Positions 56,275 to 64,000 are shown, counted from the first letter of the stretch. The stretch: DNA of 64,000 nucleotides from W0P28-013 sp964570565 (GCA_964570565.1 CAZMYT010000004.1:1-64000), one strand, 5' to 3'. The notes: generated from the letters alone by a model not told the origin. Program-made: numbers and translations.

Positions 56275-56818
56275 TGTGCATGAATAGTTTTAGAAGTCCG
56301 TGTTGCTTATTGTAATAAAGACTGTCGGCAAACAGAATCGACGCGTTGTATGTATTATCATTTCTCAACACAAATACATCTTTGTAATAGCGGTTGTTGA
56401 TGAGCATAGAATCACCATTGGAAGCAGTGAAAAACGTGTCGACAGGTAAATAACCAAACCCACTATTTTGAGCTGCCATGGTAAACACAGAGTGAATCGA
56501 ATCGTATTTTTCGATGCTCAATTGGATGTTGATAGGAGGATAATCGGAGACTAAACTTGTGATATTGCGATAATAGGTATAGTTGGGTGAGCAGCCGCAT
56601 TCGTTCCACGAAAACGATTGTTCAGTACTTCGTTTGGCTATAAAATCGACCACGTAACCGTTGGAATGTACCAATTGGTACACGCTATCGTTTTGATAGG
56701 GAACAATCGAATAGAGTGAGTCGGGAATTGGTCCAACATCAATTACTTCGGTGGGCTTACAAATAGGGCAGCCGCATAAAATAGTTGCCATTATTGGCAG
56801 GATAAGTATCTTTTTCAT
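56246..56818 (-). CDS. Lipoprotein, unknown function
   Basis: The 190-residue lipoprotein has lipobox LCGC (Cys17) followed by another CPIC. The mature part includes a paired-Cys NECGCSPN and a C-terminal YYNKQHGLLKLFMHNGENYAIYP that resembles its downstream neighbour. It follows the VWA gene by 14 bases, so all three are probably one transcript. No family is recognised. Confidence 0.65.
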   Translation of the reverse strand: MKKILILPIMATILCGCPICKPTEVIDVGPIPDSLYSIVPYQNDSVYQLVHSNGYVVDFIAKRSTEQSFSWNECGCSPNYTYYRNITSLVSDYPPINIQLSIEKYDSIHSVFTMAAQNSGFGYLPVDTFFTASNGDSMLINNRYYKDVFVLRNDNTYNASILFADSLYYNKQHGLLKLFMHNGENYAIYP

Positions 56819-56832
56819 AATTATGAAGTTCC

Positions 56833-58284
56833 TTATCGGTTCCAGTTCGTTACCAATTGAATGAATTCTGCTCGATAACCATTTGGGTCAAAATTGTGGG
56901 CTGTTTGCCCTAGGTTTAATACCATTTGTTTGTTAAGTGTTCCTTTGTAGTCCGATTGTTTCATCAATAACCCAAATCCAGCAATGGATGTGGCAAATCG
57001 CATATTTTCGGACGATGAGGCTATCGCAATAGGGGCATTGGTTATGGTGTGTGTCAATAAGCGACTTTGTGTTTCGTTTGGTTTTTTATAACGCAAATCG
57101 AACTGTGCATAATTTTCGGTTGTAGATTCTGGCTTCAATACTACTTCATAGATAGCGGTGATGGTTTGAGACGCACCAATTTCGCCTGCATCAGTCGAAT
57201 CATTCTCAAAATCTTCGTTGCTTAATTGGCGATTTTCGTAACCAATCAATCTATATGATTCGATTCTATTGGGATTGAATGTGACCTGAATTTTAGCATC
57301 TTTAGCTACAGTATAAAATTTTGCAATTTCGTGTGTAAACACTTTTTGAATTTGTGAAGCATTGTCGATGTACTCGTAGTTTCCATTCCCTTTATTAGCG
57401 ATTTGTTCCATCATGTTGTCATTCAGATTGCCACCTCCAACACCTAATACGGTGAGGTAAACGCCACTTTCGCGTTTTTGTTCAATGAGTTCCACTAATT
57501 CATCTGTAGAGGCAGGACCTACATTGAAATCACCATCAGTACCTAAAATTACTCGGTTGTTGCCGTTGGCAATAAAATACTGTTCGGCTATTTCGTAGGC
57601 GGTGTTAATACCTGCTGCACCAGCAGTAGAGCCACCAGCACCGAGTTTATCAATAGCAGCTTTAATTTTATTTTTTTCGTCGCCATAAGTCGATTCCAAA
57701 AGTACTGCAGCTTGGCCAGCATAGGTTACAATAGCCATACGATCTTGGTCTCGGAGATTATCCACTAGTGCTTTAAAACCTGTTTTTAGAATACCAAGTT
57801 TGTCAGGTGAATCCATTGAGCCAGAGACATCGATTAAGAATACGTAGTTGGAGTTTGGTAGTTCGGCTGTTGGTATGGTTTTGCCTTTCATACCGAGACG
57901 GAGTAAATGATGTTCGGTATTCCAAGGGCAAGTGGCTATTTCTGATTCTAGCGATACATTCTCGCCATCAGTAGGTTCTGCATAATCAAATGTGAAGTAG
58001 TTGATGTATTCTTCGATACGCACGGATGCTTTAGGTGGTGTTTGTCCCAAATAGAGGTAACGTCGCATATTGGTATACGAACCGCCATCAGCATCTACTG
58101 CAAATGTGGAGATTGGTTGTTCGCTCGTGTTCACAAATGGATTTTCGACGTAATCTTTGTATTTCTCGTCGTATGTGTCGGGGAGTGGTTCCATGTAATA
58201 GTTGTCAAGCCCGTCTGTAGGATTACAACTAATTAAACCAAGTGAAGCTATAGCACAGAATGCTAAGTAATGTGTTGTTTTCAT
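56833..58284 (-). CDS. VWA-domain lipoprotein, YfbK-like
   Basis: The 483-residue lipoprotein (Cys20 in GLISC) has the YfbK layout: an N-terminal domain with FAVDADGGSYTNMRRYL, a von Willebrand factor A domain (about 145-320) with MIDAS motif DVSGS (152-156), TYAGQA and GTDGDFNVGPAS, and a C-terminal DUF3520-like region (about 330-480). The MIDAS residues are intact, so it should bind metal and a protein ligand. The natural partner is unknown. It probably sits at the outer membrane. Confidence 0.9.
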   Translation of the reverse strand: MKTTHYLAFCAIASLGLISCNPTDGLDNYYMEPLPDTYDEKYKDYVENPFVNTSEQPISTFAVDADGGSYTNMRRYLYLGQTPPKASVRIEEYINYFTFDYAEPTDGENVSLESEIATCPWNTEHHLLRLGMKGKTIPTAELPNSNYVFLIDVSGSMDSPDKLGILKTGFKALVDNLRDQDRMAIVTYAGQAAVLLESTYGDEKNKIKAAIDKLGAGGSTAGAAGINTAYEIAEQYFIANGNNRVILGTDGDFNVGPASTDELVELIEQKRESGVYLTVLGVGGGNLNDNMMEQIANKGNGNYEYIDNASQIQKVFTHEIAKFYTVAKDAKIQVTFNPNRIESYRLIGYENRQLSNEDFENDSTDAGEIGASQTITAIYEVVLKPESTTENYAQFDLRYKKPNETQSRLLTHTITNAPIAIASSSENMRFATSIAGFGLLMKQSDYKGTLNKQMVLNLGQTAHNFDPNGYRAEFIQLVTNWNR

Positions 58285-58353
58285 AAGTAGAAAATTAGGT
58301 ATTTTCTATATGATGCATTTATCTTACAAATAGTTGCATTAGGTTTTGACTAT

Positions 58354-59190
58354 TTACCATGTATCGTTCAGTAGATTTGTAGCTTCTTGTTCGTTGCTTA
58401 CTTCTACGATGCGTAACTTATCGTTGTAGATGATGCCAGAATCCAGCGCGGCTGAGGCATACAGTCCGAAATGTGCTTGTTCTAATTTACCATGTCCGCC
58501 TTCAACTGCAGCGTGTGACACTAACTGTTTGTTCAACCAGACTTTGGCATAGCCATTGGTGGTGCTGAAATCAATTAATACGTCGAGTCGGTTCCATTGT
58601 TTATTCTTAAATAGGCGTTCTCCATTGGTATCATTCGCTGACGTAGCTTGGTAGATATAGTTGCTTTTTCCTTGTTGGGGCACATGCATTAAATGAACGT
58701 AATGGTCGTATACCAGATTAACGCAAACGGTACGAGCCCATTGGTCGCTGGCGTCAGGCGTTAAAGTGACAAAACTAAACCAATCGTTGATATGTCCTGC
58801 TGGGCGTTGTTGTAATTCCATATCAAGATATACGTATAAACTGATGAGACATGGTGTACGAAATGCGCCTTGGTTGAGTTTATAGAGTTGAATAGTCGGG
58901 TAGGCTCGGTGTGGTAGATAAGTAAGTCCATCATTATCGACGTCGCGCGCTTTTACTATTTCGGCTTTGTGTGCGTAGTTACCATCGTATACTTGTTCTG
59001 TGGTTAATTCCTGAAAACTAGCGTACGCTTCCGCTGGGGCAATATAAAAGTTTTTGAAATCATCTATGTGTTCAAACGACGAGGTAAATTGTCGATGCAC
59101 CTGTGGCTCGTCTGTATGACCACAAGCGGTTAAGCCTAGGAGTAGTATTATCATCCACCCGTAATGGTCTATTATCTTGTATGTTGGCAT
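58354..59190 (-). CDS. Lipoprotein with concanavalin-A-like fold
   Basis: The 278-residue protein has a signal with lipobox LTACG (Cys23). The mature part has the strand pattern of lectin/glucanase-like folds (SLYVYLDMELQQRP, WNRLDVLIDF, YAKVWLNKQLV, AHFGLYASAALDSG). Similar folds occur in heparin-lyase-like proteins, but catalytic residues cannot be confirmed. It may bind or cut a polysaccharide. It stands between the VWA and transglutaminase-like genes. Confidence 0.65.
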   Translation of the reverse strand: MPTYKIIDHYGWMIILLLGLTACGHTDEPQVHRQFTSSFEHIDDFKNFYIAPAEAYASFQELTTEQVYDGNYAHKAEIVKARDVDNDGLTYLPHRAYPTIQLYKLNQGAFRTPCLISLYVYLDMELQQRPAGHINDWFSFVTLTPDASDQWARTVCVNLVYDHYVHLMHVPQQGKSNYIYQATSANDTNGERLFKNKQWNRLDVLIDFSTTNGYAKVWLNKQLVSHAAVEGGHGKLEQAHFGLYASAALDSGIIYNDKLRIVEVSNEQEATNLLNDTW

Positions 59191-59253
59191 AAATATTTAT
59201 GATGTGTGAAGCGTTTTTTTTCTCGTTTTAACTTTAACGGGTCTAATTACATA

Positions 59254-60135
59254 TTATTCTGGTTGTCTATAAAAGTCGTTCAATGAATGCGTGTAATAAC
59301 TATAGTTAATTTTACTATGTCGTTGAAAAATATGAGGTTCCTGATATTCCACAGGAACCAAGGTTATTTTAGTCATTCCATTTATCGTTTTAAAATTGCT
59401 CGAATTCAGCGTTTTTTGGTCGAACAAAACATCAAAATAGAATAAATACTTCCCAACCCTTTTTATGTAGTTTTCCGCTTCTTGTTTGCTGATTTCACCT
59501 TCTTTGTTTATAAGTTTCAAATGGATATTTTTATTGAAAATTTCTTTTTGAAATTCTACTGCATTCAATGGCCGTCCATGCAATGTTGGAATGATATTAA
59601 ATTGAGGATCTATAAATAGCCATTTATCAAATTCTTTTGAATATACTTCTGAAACAACATGACCTGCTCCACGCATAACTTTTTCTACATCACGCGTTTT
59701 AAGACCTAATGTTCTGGCAGGAATACCAATACTATTTAGAGTTGCTGTGGCGACAATTCCATATTCAACACAGCGGAACTGTTTTCCTTCACGAGCTGCT
59801 TTTAAAATTGTCAATGCATCTTGTTTTGTTGGATTATTGCTCCCATTATGTTTCCATTGTTTATGTGTCCAGTCCAAAATTGTTTTGATTTTTTCAAAAT
59901 CACTATTTTGTCCTATTACTAAAGTATCAATTTTATACCTATTTCGTAGTTCTCTTAAATAATCGTTAGCCACCGTGTCCGAATAATAAAACTCAAAAAG
60001 GGTATTGGGAGTATCTTCCGTAAATGAAATTTCCTTTAAATTAGAAGAAGGACTCACCTGAATGAATTGATAAAATGAACTACAGCTGCTTACAAATAGG
60101 CTGCTTATAAGTAAAATCGAATTTTTTGTTTTTAT
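59254..60135 (-). CDS. Transglutaminase-like lipoprotein (ATA in place of expected ATG start)
   Basis: The catalytic triad of a transglutaminase/cysteine-protease fold is intact: Cys in FRCVEYG, His in GAGHVVSE and Asp in FIDPQFN. The nearest ordinary start is GTG at 60057, but in-frame sequence upstream encodes a good lipoprotein signal (KTKNSILLISSLFVSSCSS), which places the true start at 60135. The codon there is ATA, where ATGAAAACA would be expected. Either ATA is used, or the start is mutated or mis-sequenced. From 60135 the protein is 293 residues. Substrate is unknown. Confidence 0.7.
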   Translation of the reverse strand: MKTKNSILLISSLFVSSCSSFYQFIQVSPSSNLKEISFTEDTPNTLFEFYYSDTVANDYLRELRNRYKIDTLVIGQNSDFEKIKTILDWTHKQWKHNGSNNPTKQDALTILKAAREGKQFRCVEYGIVATATLNSIGIPARTLGLKTRDVEKVMRGAGHVVSEVYSKEFDKWLFIDPQFNIIPTLHGRPLNAVEFQKEIFNKNIHLKLINKEGEISKQEAENYIKRVGKYLFYFDVLFDQKTLNSSNFKTINGMTKITLVPVEYQEPHIFQRHSKINYSYYTHSLNDFYRQPE

Positions 60136-60206
60136 GGATTTATAGAGTTTATATTCAATTTGTCTAGTGGATTTTTGAAGTTGGTTGCGTTTACAAATTA
60201 AATTGT

Positions 60207-60231
60207 GCTAACGTTTGAACCTGTGGTTAGC
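60207..60231. repeat. Short inverted repeat GCTAAC...GTTAGC
   Basis: Six-base arms (60207-60212, 60226-60231) enclose 13 bases, 26 bases past the serine hydrolase stop. It may be a weak terminator or a degenerate recombination-site hairpin, given the TAAC...GTTA palindromes on the hydrolase's other side. Confidence 0.35.
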
Positions 60232-60256
60232 TTATTTTCTATACAATACTGGTATG

Positions 60257-61567
60257 TTATGCTTTTATTAGTTTTCCTGTCCATGTAGTACCATTTGCCA
60301 AACTCGCTTTTACGATAAACAATCCGTTGGACAATGTGTTGATAGAAATGGAAACGTTATTGGTCGTTGCGCTAATGGTTTGTATTACTTGTCCTTGTAT
60401 ATTAAGAATTTCAATTTTTGAAATGATCTGGTTTGCTGTTATATTTACCATGTGGTTACTTGGATTTGGGAATAGTTGTACCACATTGTTTGGGTAAATA
60501 GTGTTGTTGATTCCTGTTTTTGTGCACTGTAATGCGTTCACATAAGTCCAAATGTCGTTATTTAGCAAAAATGGGACTAATGAATTGTTTGGTTCATCAC
60601 CCATTCGTAGCCAGACCAAATTTTGACTTGGAACAACGTTTAGGAATTGACCGCCTTTGCCCATGGCCACAATCATATCCGATGGAGCATGAGCACACAA
60701 ATTGCCTGGAAATACAAATTGTGTTTGAGGTATCATATACGATGATTTCCCGTTCAGCCACCACAAGTATCCGTACGATGGATTGTTCGTTTGCGAAGTA
60801 TTGACCATTTGATTAAAATAAGTTGTATCTGTCAGTATTTGGTTGCCATTCCAATTGCCGTGATTTAACATCAACAGCCCAAATCGTGCCATACTTCGTG
60901 CGTTACTCATAAATACATTATTGTAGTCAATCGGCACGAAAGTACCAGTCATGCCAATAGGATTTTTAAGTTTTTGTGTGGTATATGAGTTTAATGTTAC
61001 GCCCGTTGCCTGTTCAATCACTTTGTCAAGTAAGGTGTAAGGTGCATTATGATATGCCCAACGTGTTCCTGCATCTGCTTTGTAGGCTAAGCAACTATCC
61101 AACGTGCAAAAAGGATCCGCCACACCGTCATCCAATCCCGATGTCATGGTAAGTTGATGTCGTATCGTAATTTTTTCTTCTTGTGCAGGTGTGCAGTTTG
61201 TCCAACCTGGCCCAAGATAAGTTGATGTGGTGTCGGTAATGGATAAATGACCTTCTTGTTGTGCCATGCCAACCATAAAAGCAGTAATTGTTTTACCAGC
61301 AGAAGCCCATTGCCAAAGGGAATTTTGTGTATGTGTACCAAAATATTTTTCCAAAACGATTTTTCCGTCTTTTAGCAAAATAAATGCTTTGGTATTCTCA
61401 GCTTCTAAAAAATGATACAAACTGTCAATGTTATCTTGGCAATAACCTAATGTTGTGGGCGCAATGGTGTCCCACGTATTATCAGTGGACGGTGGAAAAT
61501 AAAGCGATTGTGCGCCTATGTTTAGCGAAAAAAATAGCGCACTTATAACAAGGTAAATAGGTTTCAT
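60257..61567 (-). CDS. Serine hydrolase (beta-lactamase/class C family) with T9SS type A sorting domain
   Basis: The 436-residue protein has a signal peptide (ends about 20, IGAQ) and the class C/DD-peptidase motifs: SxxK at Ser89-Lys92 (ASAGK), YxN at Tyr172-Asn174, and a KGG near GKGGQFLN. The C-terminus (about 360-436: VVQLFPNPSNHMVNI, IEILNIQGQVIQTI, LSNGLFIVKA) is a textbook type A T9SS sorting domain, so it is a client of the por system at 4.4-10.3 kb. It is probably an esterase or peptidase rather than a lactamase. It lies between palindromic repeats in the accessory zone. Confidence 0.9.
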   Translation of the reverse strand: MKPIYLVISALFFSLNIGAQSLYFPPSTDNTWDTIAPTTLGYCQDNIDSLYHFLEAENTKAFILLKDGKIVLEKYFGTHTQNSLWQWASAGKTITAFMVGMAQQEGHLSITDTTSTYLGPGWTNCTPAQEEKITIRHQLTMTSGLDDGVADPFCTLDSCLAYKADAGTRWAYHNAPYTLLDKVIEQATGVTLNSYTTQKLKNPIGMTGTFVPIDYNNVFMSNARSMARFGLLMLNHGNWNGNQILTDTTYFNQMVNTSQTNNPSYGYLWWLNGKSSYMIPQTQFVFPGNLCAHAPSDMIVAMGKGGQFLNVVPSQNLVWLRMGDEPNNSLVPFLLNNDIWTYVNALQCTKTGINNTIYPNNVVQLFPNPSNHMVNITANQIISKIEILNIQGQVIQTISATTNNVSISINTLSNGLFIVKASLANGTTWTGKLIKA

Positions 61568-61588
61568 ATCACTTTTTTATATACTAGG

Positions 61589-61730
61589 TAACCATCATAG
61601 GGTTTAGCGAAGATGGCTTTATGTGGTGATTTGTGAGGGTTTGTTTATCATGTCTGTTTATGTCGCCCATATATAGGAAACAAAACTACTAAATGCACGT
61701 CAGCCAGCCTTTGAACATAGGCGTGTGTTA
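61589..61730 (-). repeat. attC-like palindromic repeat 1
   Basis: It runs TAAC (61589) to GTTA (61730), 142 bases. The 35-base core at 61696-61730 (CACGTCAGCCAGCC then TTTGAACATAGGCGTGTGTTA) matches copies 2 and 3, with one change from copy 3. The left half pairs loosely with it. It sits 22 bases before the serine hydrolase start, reading on the minus strand, at the 3' side of the frameshifted gene. Confidence 0.6.
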
Positions 61731-61931
61731 TGGGGTCGTTATTTTTTCGAATTCTAAAAGTCTTGTGTTATAAATTCGCTTAATTGTCTCTTTTTTTTCT
61801 GTGTAAAATTCTATCACAATTTTCTGGTTGTCAATAAATTTAGCGTCTGATTTCCACCAAATCGATGAAATTGAAGTAAAATAGTCGTTCAGAGGATAAG
61901 GAGAGATTTCAGAAAGTGAATATGTTTTTTT
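61728..61931 (-). pseudogene. Out-of-frame 3' remainder of the gene at 61889-62389
   Basis: Adding one A to the A7 run (61925-61931, T on the plus strand) joins the upstream reading frame to about 67 further codons ending TAA at 61728. These begin DAKKTYSLSEISPYPLNDYF and include SSIWWKSDAKFID and IEFYTEKKETIKRIYN, which reads as ordinary protein. The present frame instead stops after HFLKSLLIL. The cause is a one-base loss, either biological or a homopolymer sequencing error. Confidence 0.75.
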
Positions 61932-62389
61932 GCGTCACCTTTTTCGTTGTAAACAACCATAACATTTCCTCCATATCCATTTGAAAACCAATTGTCAAAG
62001 GTAATAATTGACGAACCGTCGTTTGATACTATTGCAGAAGCAGGACAAATGTCGTTTAATAGTTTTCTTTCCCAAATCAATACTGTGTCAGTTCCCGTTA
62101 TACAAAATAGTTTTCCATGACAAGGAATTAAAACCGTGTCATTTTCAGTTAGATTGTCAAAAAATTTCTTTCTTTTTCGGTCAATTACCTTATTATGGAT
62201 ATTAGCAGTTTGTTTAAAATATACCCAATCATAATATTTCTTTGGCGTAAATCGCGGAGTAACCACAAGTTTATACTCTTTATTTTCAGAATAATACTCT
62301 TTTGTTTTATATGGCGCCCAAGAGTCAGCTTTACAAATTTCAGTCGTAAAAAGTAATAATAGTCCTAAAATGATAATGTTTTTACTCAT
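61889..62389 (-). CDS. Exported protein of unknown function, frameshifted near its 3' end
   Basis: As read, the protein has 166 residues with a signal peptide ending near EICKADSW (about 21). The body has many Lys, Tyr and Trp, with WVYFKQTANIHNK and LIPCHGKLFCITGTDTVLIWER, and a repeat-like beta pattern. I recognise no family. The last 10 residues come from a shifted frame; the intact protein would be about 220 residues. The gene lies between repeats 1 and 2, in the position of a cassette gene. Confidence 0.6.
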   Translation of the reverse strand: MSKNIIILGLLLLFTTEICKADSWAPYKTKEYYSENKEYKLVVTPRFTPKKYYDWVYFKQTANIHNKVIDRKRKKFFDNLTENDTVLIPCHGKLFCITGTDTVLIWERKLLNDICPASAIVSNDGSSIITFDNWFSNGYGGNVMVVYNEKGDAKKHIHFLKSLLIL

Positions 62390-62414
62390 CTTTTTCTTTT
62401 TTTATAATGCCTCA

Positions 62415-62493
62415 TAACGACCAAGGCTATCGGCATTTGGCGCAAAACCCGCTAAGTACACGTCAGCCAGCCTGTGAACAAAGGCGTGTGTTA
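62415..62493 (-). repeat. attC-like palindromic repeat 2
   Basis: It runs TAAC (62415) to GTTA (62493), 79 bases. The core is 62459-62493, one change from copy 3. The inner part GCATTTGGCG pairs with CGCTAAGTAC through Watson-Crick and wobble pairs. The GTTAAAC end fits the integron GTTRRRY consensus. It lies just after the stop of the gene at 62501 (minus strand), where an attC should be. Confidence 0.6.
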
Positions 62494-62500
62494 AACGTTA

Positions 62501-62950
62501 TTATTTTTTTGTTATGGTGATAGTGTCTGTCGTTTTATCCTCTTCAACTCTGGTGTCCATAAATTGGTAATTTTCATTCTCAAAAGGAGTCGACAAATTG
62601 AATGCTCTAAAAATTACACGATGATAATTAATCACTTCATACGTATATACATCGGGCTTTCTTGTGCCATCGCGCTTTTCATAAAATTTCCCATTCTTTG
62701 TCCACCATGTACCAGTTTCGGTGTTAACATCTACTGTTCCTAAAAACGTGGTTGTGAATGTTGTCACTAATTTACCATCTGGGTATCTATATTGAATCCA
62801 ACTTTTTTGCATACCAATGACTTGATCATCTTTTTCTGAACCACTCCAGGTTCCTACTAAACAAGTGTCAATTTCAGGAGTTTTTGCATATACTTTTTCA
62901 ATATTTACGAAAGTTATGATTATGCAAAGTAATAATAAGATTTTTTTCAT
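62501..62950 (-). CDS. Exported lipocalin-like protein
   Basis: The 149-residue protein has a signal peptide (ends about KVYAK, 23) and a small beta-barrel pattern that starts CLVGTWSGSEKDD, the GxW motif of lipocalin-like domains. Later strands include TFTTTFLGTVDVNTETGTWW and YTYEVINYHRVIFRAF. It would bind a small hydrophobic ligand or act as an extracytoplasmic binding protein. It lies 79 bases after tpx and directly before repeat 2, in the cassette-like cluster. Confidence 0.7.
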   Translation of the reverse strand: MKKILLLLCIIITFVNIEKVYAKTPEIDTCLVGTWSGSEKDDQVIGMQKSWIQYRYPDGKLVTTFTTTFLGTVDVNTETGTWWTKNGKFYEKRDGTRKPDVYTYEVINYHRVIFRAFNLSTPFENENYQFMDTRVEEDKTTDTITITKK

Positions 62951-63029
62951 AATTGGTATTTTAAAATTTCCTCATAACAAGTTAGCTCCACTGCGTTTTA
63001 AGGCAGTGGAGCTTTGGTTGTGAGTAGTT

Positions 63030-63527
63030 TTATAAACTGGCTAAAGCCAACTTGTAGTTCGGTTCTTCTGTAATTTCGGCTACTTGTTCTGTGTAAATTA
63101 CCAGACCTTCCGCATTAATTACAACGATGCATCTGGAATGTAAACCCGCTAGTGGACCATCTACAATTTCTAAACCGTAATCTTTACCAAATTGCCCTGT
63201 CTTAAAATCTGACAGCATAAACACATTTTCAATGCCTTCTGCTCCACAAAATCGAGCTTGGGCAAATGGCAAATCTCTAGAAATACAAAGAACGCTTGTA
63301 TTAGTAAGATTGGCAGCTGCTTTATTAAAGTTCCGAACCGACGCTGCACAGGTTCCTGTGTCGATACTTGGAAAAATGTTTAACACTAATGTCTTTCCTT
63401 TAAAGTCGTTCAGTGTTTTAATTGTTAAATCATTAGCTGTCAATTTAAAATCCTGAGCTAGGCTTCCTATTTTTGGTAATGCTCCACTTGTATGTATAGC
63501 GTTACCTTTTAATGTGATTTTTGTCAT
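63030..63527 (-). CDS. tpx: Thiol peroxidase (Tpx, atypical 2-Cys peroxiredoxin)
   Basis: The 165-residue protein has the peroxidatic Cys60 in DTGTCAASVRNFN and the resolving Cys94 in ARFCGAEG, the spacing of Tpx. The N-terminal NAIHTSGALPKIGSLAQDF is typical. It reduces hydrogen and alkyl peroxides with thioredoxin. It lies between repeats 2 and 3, upstream of the lipocalin-like gene. No TAnnTTTG promoter was found just upstream. Confidence 0.95.
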   Translation of the reverse strand: MTKITLKGNAIHTSGALPKIGSLAQDFKLTANDLTIKTLNDFKGKTLVLNIFPSIDTGTCAASVRNFNKAAANLTNTSVLCISRDLPFAQARFCGAEGIENVFMLSDFKTGQFGKDYGLEIVDGPLAGLHSRCIVVINAEGLVIYTEQVAEITEEPNYKLALASL

Positions 63528-63595
63528 AATACCTGTTTTTTAATTAAATTTATATTGTTCATTAAATCAATCCGTTGTGATGTTAATTTACTGTG

Positions 63596-63685
63596 TAACG
63601 ACCTAGGTTATGGGCATTTGGCGGTTTGCGGGAGCAAAACTGCCGAAATGCACGTCAGCCAGCCTGTGAACATAGGCGTGTGTTA
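63596..63685 (-). repeat. attC-like palindromic repeat 3
   Basis: It runs TAAC (63596) to GTTA (63685), 90 bases. The core is 63651-63685. The inner hairpin is strong: GCATTTGGCGGTTTGC pairs with GCAAAACTGCCGAAATGC, with unpaired bases in the manner of attC extrahelical bases. It lies past the stop of the partial gene at 63870, on its 3' side. Confidence 0.6.
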
Positions 63686-63869
63686 TGCGTTCGGTGTTTG
63701 AGCTTTCTTTTCGTGTTTTGTTTTCAGTCCATGTGTGCTAAAACTCTCGAATACAGAATTTTTGATACTGTCTAAATGTGCAAAGCAAGGTCAATCGCAA
63801 GTTTCCACGCAAAGCGTATTTTTCTTTTTCTAACAACTAAATGTCATTTGAATATGAAAGTTGAAAAAC

Positions 63870-64000
63870 TCACAGTTTCCACTTCCAAGAATAAATAATA
63901 ATTGTTGTTAATAATACGGTCTCTATTGAGACAATAATGATATAATGTGGAGCATAATCGCCTCCTCCAATTACATAAATCAAAGTCAATATACCTGCAA
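63870..64000 (-). CDS. Partial hydrophobic protein (C-terminus only)
   Basis: The minus strand is open from the window edge to a TGA at 63870. It encodes about 42 residues ending WKWKL, with AGILTLIYVIGGGDYAP and YIIIVSIETVLLTTIIIYSW, which look like two membrane helices. The codon pattern and helices suggest a real gene. The N-terminus lies beyond the window. The 342 bases from 63528 to 63869 hold repeat 3 and nothing else I recognise. Confidence 0.55.
   Translation of the reverse strand, partial: AGILTLIYVIGGGDYAPHYIIIVSIETVLLTTIIIYSWKWKL

Noticed and set aside
60257..61567. Calling the serine hydrolase a beta-lactamase resistance gene
   Set aside because: The SxxK/YxN fold is shared by esterases and DD-peptidases, and the sorting domain and context give no support for antibiotic resistance.
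1..64000. CRISPR array, tRNA or rRNA genes
   Set aside because: No regularly spaced short repeats, no cloverleaf or CCA-ended sequence and no rRNA-like stretch was recognised. The only repeated core is the three palindromes at 61.6-63.7 kb, which are far too widely spaced for CRISPR.

Overview
The window looks like the chromosome of a Bacteroidales bacterium (phylum Bacteroidota). Four things point there: a complete porP-porK-porL-porM-porN operon for the type IX secretion system (T9SS), a Bacteroidota-type TamL outer-membrane lipoprotein, many TAnnTTTG -7 promoter elements, and LL-diaminopimelate aminotransferase (DapL) for lysine and peptidoglycan. Base composition is AT-rich. I see no rRNA, tRNA or CRISPR array. 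The genus cannot be fixed from sequence alone.

Layout. 1-2.6 kb: 3'-truncated tamL-like gene, divergent from a SpoU-type rRNA methyltransferase. 2.7-10.3 kb: the T9SS operon (transcribed right to left) followed by an OmpA-family barrel protein. 10.4-28.6 kb: core metabolism and transport: cobalamin adenosyltransferase, O-methyltransferase, SulP transporter, M20 dipeptidase, fucose-isomerase-like protein, CDF metal exporter, uridine kinase, a PolB-like exonuclease, MltF-like lytic transglycosylase, rfbA and rfbC with a hydrolase gene wedged between them, dapL, hemW and a DUF389 protein. 28.6-32.1 kb: a small accessory island with a membrane-anchored HNH protein, two small exported proteins, and a tightly overlapping AAA-type ATPase plus hydrophobic-N-terminus protein pair that resembles a defence module. 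32.4-34.6 kb: ffh-folD operon.

34.7-49.6 kb: a two-gene surface-protein operon. Its second gene encodes a 3877-residue protein with about 38 cadherin-like beta-sandwich repeats, two PCMD-like modules and a probable T9SS sorting domain. 50.2-55.5 kb: manC, a small membrane protein, mutL, and a DEAD-box helicase with a long structured leader. 55.6-60.1 kb: a run of lipoproteins, including a VWA protein and a transglutaminase-like protein whose expected ATG start reads ATA. 60.2-64 kb: an accessory region in which small genes, all on the minus strand, are separated by three related TAAC...GTTA imperfect palindromes sharing a 35-base core. This looks like integron attC sites, that is, a cassette cluster without a visible integrase. 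One cassette gene carries a frameshift in an A7 run.

The parts link up. The T9SS operon supplies the export route for at least two likely clients in the same window, the giant repeat protein and the serine hydrolase with a type A sorting domain. rfbA, rfbC and manC supply nucleotide sugars of the kind used for surface glycans, including the A-LPS to which T9SS cargo is attached in relatives.
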